The position numbers and the translations under genes are program-made. A model generated the notes under the pieces. It had not been told where the DNA came from. It ran no database searches and was given only the letters and a program-made list of their open reading frames with translations. From Rutstroemia sp. NJR-2017a BVV2 (taxonomy: Eukaryota > Ascomycota > Leotiomycetes > Helotiales > Rutstroemiaceae), in contig NJPS01000024.1 of NCBI GenBank assembly GCA_002946415.1, positions 186,001-250,000 on the forward strand: a stretch of 64,000 nucleotides of DNA, written 5' to 3'. Position 1 is the stretch's first letter; every line of letters starts with the position of its first letter. Below, piece by piece: positions 58,415 through 64,000 of this stretch.

Positions 58415-60878
58415 GGGAATATCTTCGCCGTGACGGTGCTGTATATCTTACATCTGGATCAAGAATATATATATTCTATTTCTTACTACCTGCGTGTTAT
58501 TTCGCTTGTCCGGTTGATCTCACTTGCACAGGAGTGTCTTTGTTGCTTTTACTAAGCCCGTTATGGACGATTTACACTTACAGGTGGCGTTTAAGAGCTA
58601 AATTTCCACTTACATTTTCGGCGGCGTTCTTCCAATTCAACACCATTCTAACATTCACTCCTCTCGTCAAGTTTCAACCACACCTTTCATCCACCACCAA
58701 CCCCAGTCTACCACCCAACCCAGCATCTAAGCCCCTAGTCTTGGCCAAGGTTGAAAGCTTTTGTAGGAAGTATAAAGCCTGCAAACTCTTTCTTTTTTCT
58801 TCCTTTCCTTCTGTCTTTCTCTGATTTATTCGGAAGAACTGAAGCGCCAGAATCAGTTGATCGGGGCATTATCGTCTTGGAGAAAGCTATAGTGGCTGTA
58901 TCTAGGAAGAGTTGGAGACATATGGAGAAGTATACTAAGCTAGGTTAACGAAATGAAACGGCAATAGTAGTAGAAGCTAACAATGCTGGTGGGAAACGGC
59001 AGTGAGAGAAGTGTTTGAGAGGTGGATGGTGTGGAAATGATAATGAGAATACTTTTACAAACGGCAAGCGAGTATTCACGCCCGTCCCCCTTATTACTCA
59101 ACGCCTAGGTCAAACTAGTGGAAAGAGCTTTACTTCTAGGATTCTGCCTCAGATGACATGGTGGAAAGTCGGAAACGGTTATTCATGTCTGGTAAGAATC
59201 AGTCTATCTGCTTCTTGGAGGATTTATACACTAAATCAGATCTCATGGAACTGCTTGATTCGGCGGATAATAGCTATTCACTCTAACTTCTCTTTCACAA
59301 TCACCTCCCATCCCATCTCATTCCAGCATAACTCAGAAATTCACTCACCCCCTCCTCTTCCCCACCTCTTCTCTTCAAACCCCCTGTCCACTCCTCCCTC
59401 CGAAAGAGTATATAAACCCCCTAACTTCCTCCACTCTTCAATTCTATCCTTAATTCTCATACCCTGACTCTGACGTCGTAGAGGCGCTAAGTCTCGTGTC
59501 CCGTCGTACCTCCCCTCCCTTTCACCACCTCATCTGATTTCCCCGCGAGGTTTTGGAGGGTTTGAGATTGAGAGGAGAGAACAACAGTGGGAGTTGGAGT
59601 GACAGCGAAATAGTAAGAGTAAGAATAATAGTGACAGCGTATACATGTTATCAATTACACAAAAACGAATAGAGACATACATACCGTAAAGAGGAAACGA
59701 GATGCGATGACATGAAGAGAATAGTAGAGTAGACAGCGATCGACGACATGATAAAACAGCTAGAACAAGGAATAACTTAGATGAAGAAATGAACAAATAA
59801 ACAACAGGAGCTACGAAGTAATAAAAGGAACGGCGAAGAGATAAGAGAAACGCTGAAGAAACCTCGACAACGATAATAACGATGAAGCAACGACAATGAT
59901 AGACCAACGACAAAGATAAACTAACCCTCACAACACCAACAAACAACAGCTTCTCCATCCTCCCTCTCTGCCCCACACACACCTTCCCACCTTCCCACCA
60001 ACAAACAAACCAACCCCCTCCTTCAAGCAGCATGGCCACAAAACACCTGCGAATTGATGGAACCTCTATAGAATATCGGCAATATTTATACTCCAAGTCA
60101 GCGAGAGTAGTACAAGAGCCCGCCCCGTGAATGGATGAATTCAGTATTCACTTACTTCATAACATCACACCATCCCATTCAGACGTGCAAACTCCGATCT
60201 GTGTGGACATTATCCAGCCACTTGGTGGATTTCGTATATGATGGCACAACAAGTGGGACAGGACAGCAAATGTTCTCAACAGGTATAGGTATATCATTCT
60301 CTAACCCGTTATCCTCATCATCATCACCCAATACCACCCAGCACCATGCAGCACCTATCTATCTATATACCCTCCCCACCCCTCTCTCCCTCCCCTATCA
60401 CCAAAAAAGTACAAATCCCCAAAAAGAACCCCCACCCAAGCACCAAGCCATCCTTCCAATGCCCATCCATCATTGGTAAGCTATGCAATGCACCAACCGA
60501 CCGACCAAACCGACCATAATACACCCAAAAAACGATCATGATTAAACAAGGTAATACGTAGAAAGCTCCCAGAGATCAATCAACCCAATCATCTGTGCTG
60601 TGCATCCAAAAAACAAACAAGGCTAGCCATCCTTCTCTAGGTATCTATTCTATTCATTACCCAAGAGTAAGCTGCCGGTATCTTATCTCATGTCATGTCC
60701 AATGCGAAAACGATGAAAAAGGAAAAAGGGAACAAAAACGCTGATGTCTGCTGTATGTATGATGTCTGAGGTGTGAGAATACAGTGATGAATGAATGAAT
60801 GATGTGTCGTGTTGAAGTCGTACCACCCGTTGAGAAGAGGGAAGCGATGACTCATCGGAAGAATGAGTCAAGGGACGA
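58415..60878. other. Long non-coding stretch with pyrimidine-rich tracts
   Basis: About 2.5 kb with no supportable gene. A TATA-like GTATATAAACC is at about 59408. C/T-rich sequence dominates 59320-59530 and 60290-60480, and A-rich sequence 59560-59930. Frames such as 59530-60096 (minus) and 59015-59467 (plus) have no recognisable content. The final part is presumably 3' UTR of the gene at 60879. Confidence 0.45.
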
Positions 60879-61616
60879 TTAGATGAGTTCAAAGTCATCA
60901 TCGTCATCCAAAACCTTCGCAGCAGGTGTAGCCTGCACTTTGGAGGCTCGTTGTCTAGGACTCTTTCTGCCCTTGCCCCTACCCGCGGGGACAACCTCGC
61001 CCTGGGCATCGAGAACCTCGTATTCACCCTTGATGATCTTCTCCGTTTGTTCATTAACCCATTTCTTCTCAGCCAGCTCTACCAAACCCCCGAGATCGAC
61101 TCGGTTGGGTGGGGAGTCTGTTCGGTCGAAGCTGTAGAGGACGCCTTCGTCGCCGTGTGGACCCATTCCGTTGTAGTGGTCGGAGAGAGGAAGGAGATCG
61201 AGGAGGGACTTGGAGAGAGGATGGGAGGAAACCTCGGCGGCTTCGAGGTATGCGTCTGTTTGTCGGAAGATACGCCCGCCGACGCTGTTGCTGCAGGTCT
61301 GGCGGGGCAGAGCACCGAATGGCTTGGGGGTTACGTTTGCACGGGATTTGCGATCTGAGTTTCTGCATGGTTGGTTAATTAGCTTTTGGTTCCTGTAAAT
61401 AAGGGATAAGCAGGAGTGGGAAAGGACATACACTTGGCTCCACTGCTTCCGTGGTCGGTACTTCTCCCCCTGCTTGGGTAACAAGCTGGTTACGCCAGCG
61501 AGTGGGCGCATACCTTGGCTCCATTTCTCGTTGTGGTCCTTGTCGCGCTTGAAGGGCTGGGCATCGGCGCGGATGTCACGACGCTCAACGGGGGCGGTGG
61601 TGGAGACGGCAGACAT
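60879..61616 (-). CDS. Conserved-looking small hypothetical protein
   Basis: Two exons (61616-61432 and 61362-60879) give 222 residues. The intron is 69 nt (23 codons) without a stop in frame, so an unspliced message would encode 245 residues. The N-terminus is polar (MSAVSTTAPVERRDIRADAQ). The middle has LLDLLPLSDHYNGMGPHGDE and RVDLGGLVELAEKKWVNEQT, the latter a likely amphipathic helix. A basic segment (GRGKGRKSPRQRASK) and an acidic end (LDDDDDFELI) close the protein. No signal peptide or membrane segment. The DDDDFEL-type terminus could bind a partner. I do not recognise the family. Promoter DNA upstream is purine-rich and long. Confidence 0.7.
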   Translation of the reverse strand: MSAVSTTAPVERRDIRADAQPFKRDKDHNEKWSQGMRPLAGVTSLLPKQGEKYRPRKQWSQVYVLSHSCLSLIYRNQKLINQPCRNSDRKSRANVTPKPFGALPRQTCSNSVGGRIFRQTDAYLEAAEVSSHPLSKSLLDLLPLSDHYNGMGPHGDEGVLYSFDRTDSPPNRVDLGGLVELAEKKWVNEQTEKIIKGEYEVLDAQGEVVPAGRGKGRKSPRQRASKVQATPAAKVLDDDDDFELI

Positions 61617-63595
61617 GTTGGTTATCTTCGTTGGCTTGACGGGAGTACTTGGATAGAGAGGGTGGGTGTGAATTTGAGGTATGGCGAAGTATTTATAGAA
61701 ATGACGCTATCTGAGGTTATGGAAACCAGTAAGAAGAGACAATCTTGGAGTTGAGAGGTGGTTGTTTCTTTGTTCCCGAAACAGATCTGGATACACGTTT
61801 CTGTGCTTCCGTTCACGTCTGAGGTTGGTTTGTTGGATGGTTTGAGAAGATGTATAGGTAGAAAGAAGGATTTGTAGGATATAATAAAAACAAACTGGTT
61901 AAAAGTCGAGGGATTGATTAAATGTAGTAGAAGAATAAAGAAGGTATGATTGAATAAGAATGAGAAGAGAGTGACCGAGTGACTGTTGTGGAAGTTTATC
62001 AGGTTGGCTTTCTAGGCACGGAGTCGAGTCACCAGTTCCAAGAGGAGAAAGCACGAATCAGAAGGCGACGGGGGAAATGCAATGCAATGCGCTGCGCTTT
62101 GAGACAAAGAGTTGGTACAGAAGAGAGAATGAATGAAGAGCAAGGAATGAGAACGTGGCTCGGTGAATGAGTCAGATGAGGCTGACGATAGGATAGGTAG
62201 AACAAAGAAGAGCAGATATTAGATGATTAACGTGATACGCAGATGATATAATAGAACAGAATACGAATTGGATTGATTTGCAGCTGGATGATATGATTGA
62301 TTGATTGTTTAGATGAAGAGAGAAAGAAGAGGAAAGCAAGAGGAGATGGGAGTTGGTTGATACAAATAGGAACGCGGTTGACTCCTTATCTGAATCAGTA
62401 CGAGCATAGTATCAATACCGCATTTCCTTATCCCTTATCAACGCAACAGCTTTACGCTTACCGGTGATCGGAGAATGACAAGTTGACTGAACCATCACCA
62501 AACAACAAAACAAACATGGCACAGGCACAAGCACAGGATGGGAATTCACGCAAAGGACAACTTGGAAGTGCTAGAAAGTCTAGATCTAATTCGTCTGAAA
62601 TGGCTCACGGCCAAGGACTAAAGAAGTAAAAGGACTCAGGATTGGTTGATGGATGGGTTGATGATGGGATCCTGGCGGATGACCAACTCTCCCTCATACT
62701 CCCGTTTCTCTTTTACGACGTCAAACTCGAACCTCGGACATCGTCATCTTCGATCTATCATCAGCGTCAGCGTCACCGGACCCTGGCGCCTTCTGTAAGT
62801 ACGGAGAGGCGGAAAGTAATGCGCCCCCTATACCCTTTGCCCTTTGCCCTTTGCCCTTTACGCTCCACTCTTTCATCTGCTCGTTGGTCTGGTTCAAGCC
62901 ACCTATGAATCTACTTGTACTCTGTATCCTAGTCCAGCTCCCAACCTTCTTGGTTACGAGGCTGGCGAAGGGTCATTCCATTCAATAGCTGCAATACAGT
63001 ACCCGAGGCCCGTCCCCCGTACACAAGTTGGCTAGCTAGCTACGCGCGCGGGGCATATCCTGCTCTTATCTCAATGCTTATGCTGATGCAATACAACATC
63101 GCCAGCCAGCTCTTATCGCTTTGCATAATCACAGCATGTGCCTGCATAATTTGCTAGGCAGATGATGGAGATTGCTATTGTCACACCTCCATCTCCCTTG
63201 CTTCGTTGTCTTGATTGGCGGATCATGGGGAGCGTTGTCTTACACGTGATGAGCTGGGGACTACTATTCTTGGAAAGTTGGAAAGCCGCGAGCGATGGCC
63301 GGACGCAGCCGAAACGATTGTGAGGGAGAGCTTGGGGAAGCGAAGTTGGAGTTGTTGCAATGCAATCATCGACTGGGGAAGTTCCTTGCTCCGGAGTCTG
63401 GGGATGCATTTGGGTTTGAGATTGGCATTTACATCATGCAAACAGAAGCAAGAATAACACTGTGCTGCTTTTTCCATTGATGATTCCTCGATTATTCTTT
63501 CCGTCTTGACGATCTAGGAGGAGAACACAGCTGCTTTACTACTCACGTTCGTACAGCTCACTCAAGAGTCCCACTCGTCAGGGGAACATTCCATT
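61617..63595. other. Long upstream region, no gene seen
   Basis: About 2 kb of non-coding sequence upstream of the minus-strand gene at 61616: G/A-rich up to about 62360, then mixed. A short repeat CCCTTTGCCCTTTGCCCTTT lies at about 62834-62855. Frames such as 63295-63480 have no recognisable content. Confidence 0.45.
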
Positions 63596-64000
63596 GTGGA
63601 GACTGGTTATCATCAGATACTGCACTTCTGTACTGTACTCGGCGTATACCGAAGCTCTAAGTCGCCCGGACGTACGAAGGTACTCCATCTATGCAATGAA
63701 TCGTGGCTTAACATACTGCAGCTGCATAACGATACTTTCGGCCCATTGCACCTTGTGGCACTGAAACATGTTCTAACCAACAACATCACCAGGAATGTGG
63801 AACATGTGATTAGCCTGGCTTACAACACGTGAGTTGGCATTTTAGAGTGTCGCAGCTCTTCAAGACAAGCCGGACGCGTCGGATCTATAGGGACTCCTAC
63901 ATCAAAACCTACGGCGTTGAAGTTGTAGACGGGTTACTAGACACGCTTGGAGGCTCAGTAGCCGCATCGGTACAGTTCTCGAACGAAAGAAGCCTTCTAA
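63596..64000 (+). other. Possible start of a gene running off the window
   Basis: A 78-codon frame (63596-63832) is followed by a second open frame reaching the window edge (from about 63868, with QLFKTSRTRRIYRDSYIKTY then GVEVVDGLLDTLGGSVAAS). The two do not join across a normal-sized intron: the gap is under 40 nt. Neither has a recognised domain. This could be the 5' part of a gene or nothing. Confidence 0.25.

Noticed and set aside
59530..60096. 188-codon minus-strand hydrophobic frame
   Set aside because: Arises from A-rich/T-rich simple sequence; Leu/Ser/Phe-rich with no family signal or good start.

Overview
This is chromosomal DNA of a filamentous ascomycete (Pezizomycotina). Most genes carry introns of roughly 46-120 nt with GTRNGT donors and CTAAC/CTGAC-like branch points. 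The families (F-box, DUF7730, AAA/DUF7025, DHA2 and ACS-type MFS transporters, TfdA dioxygenase, CE8/CE12 pectin esterases, BBE-type FAD oxidases) are typical of plant-associated or saprotrophic fungi. A leotiomycete is my guess from overall flavour only. No CRISPR, prophage or intact transposon was seen.

Layout. 1-8 kb: a small membrane protein gene beside a GAA/TTC microsatellite, a tandem duplication carrying two paralogous one-TM protein genes, and an F-box gene. 8-16 kb: a pectin-directed block of secreted pectin methylesterase (CE8), divergent secreted rhamnogalacturonan acetylesterase (CE12), a sulfatase, and a divergent MFS sugar transporter. 17-20 kb: a probable transcription factor with two homeodomains. 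21-26 kb: a TfdA/TauD-like dioxygenase followed by an ACS/allantoate-type MFS permease, a plausible sulfonate or organic acid use pair. 26-28 kb: A+T-rich gene-poor DNA with an intron-containing tRNA-Glu(CTC). 28-37 kb: two unrecognised genes and a 12-exon AAA+ ATPase. 39-45 kb: an acidic protein with three ExoX-like repeats, then two convergent folylpolyglutamate synthase paralogues. 45-48 kb: a DUF7730-like gene that looks short, and a 219-bp MITE-like element. 48-53 kb: an eight-exon gene for a 1523-residue secreted Ser-rich protein whose N-terminal domain carries a zincin HELTH motif visible only after splicing, with six 132-bp coding repeats. 54-58 kb: a BBE-type FAD oxidase beside a DHA2 efflux transporter. 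58-64 kb: one conserved-looking small gene in long pyrimidine/purine-rich non-coding DNA, with little recognisable beyond 61.6 kb.

Exon joins were worked out by hand from reading-frame phase, splice consensus and protein continuity. Where coordinates are given to the base, all exon lengths sum to a multiple of three. No homology search was run; family names come from motif recognition.
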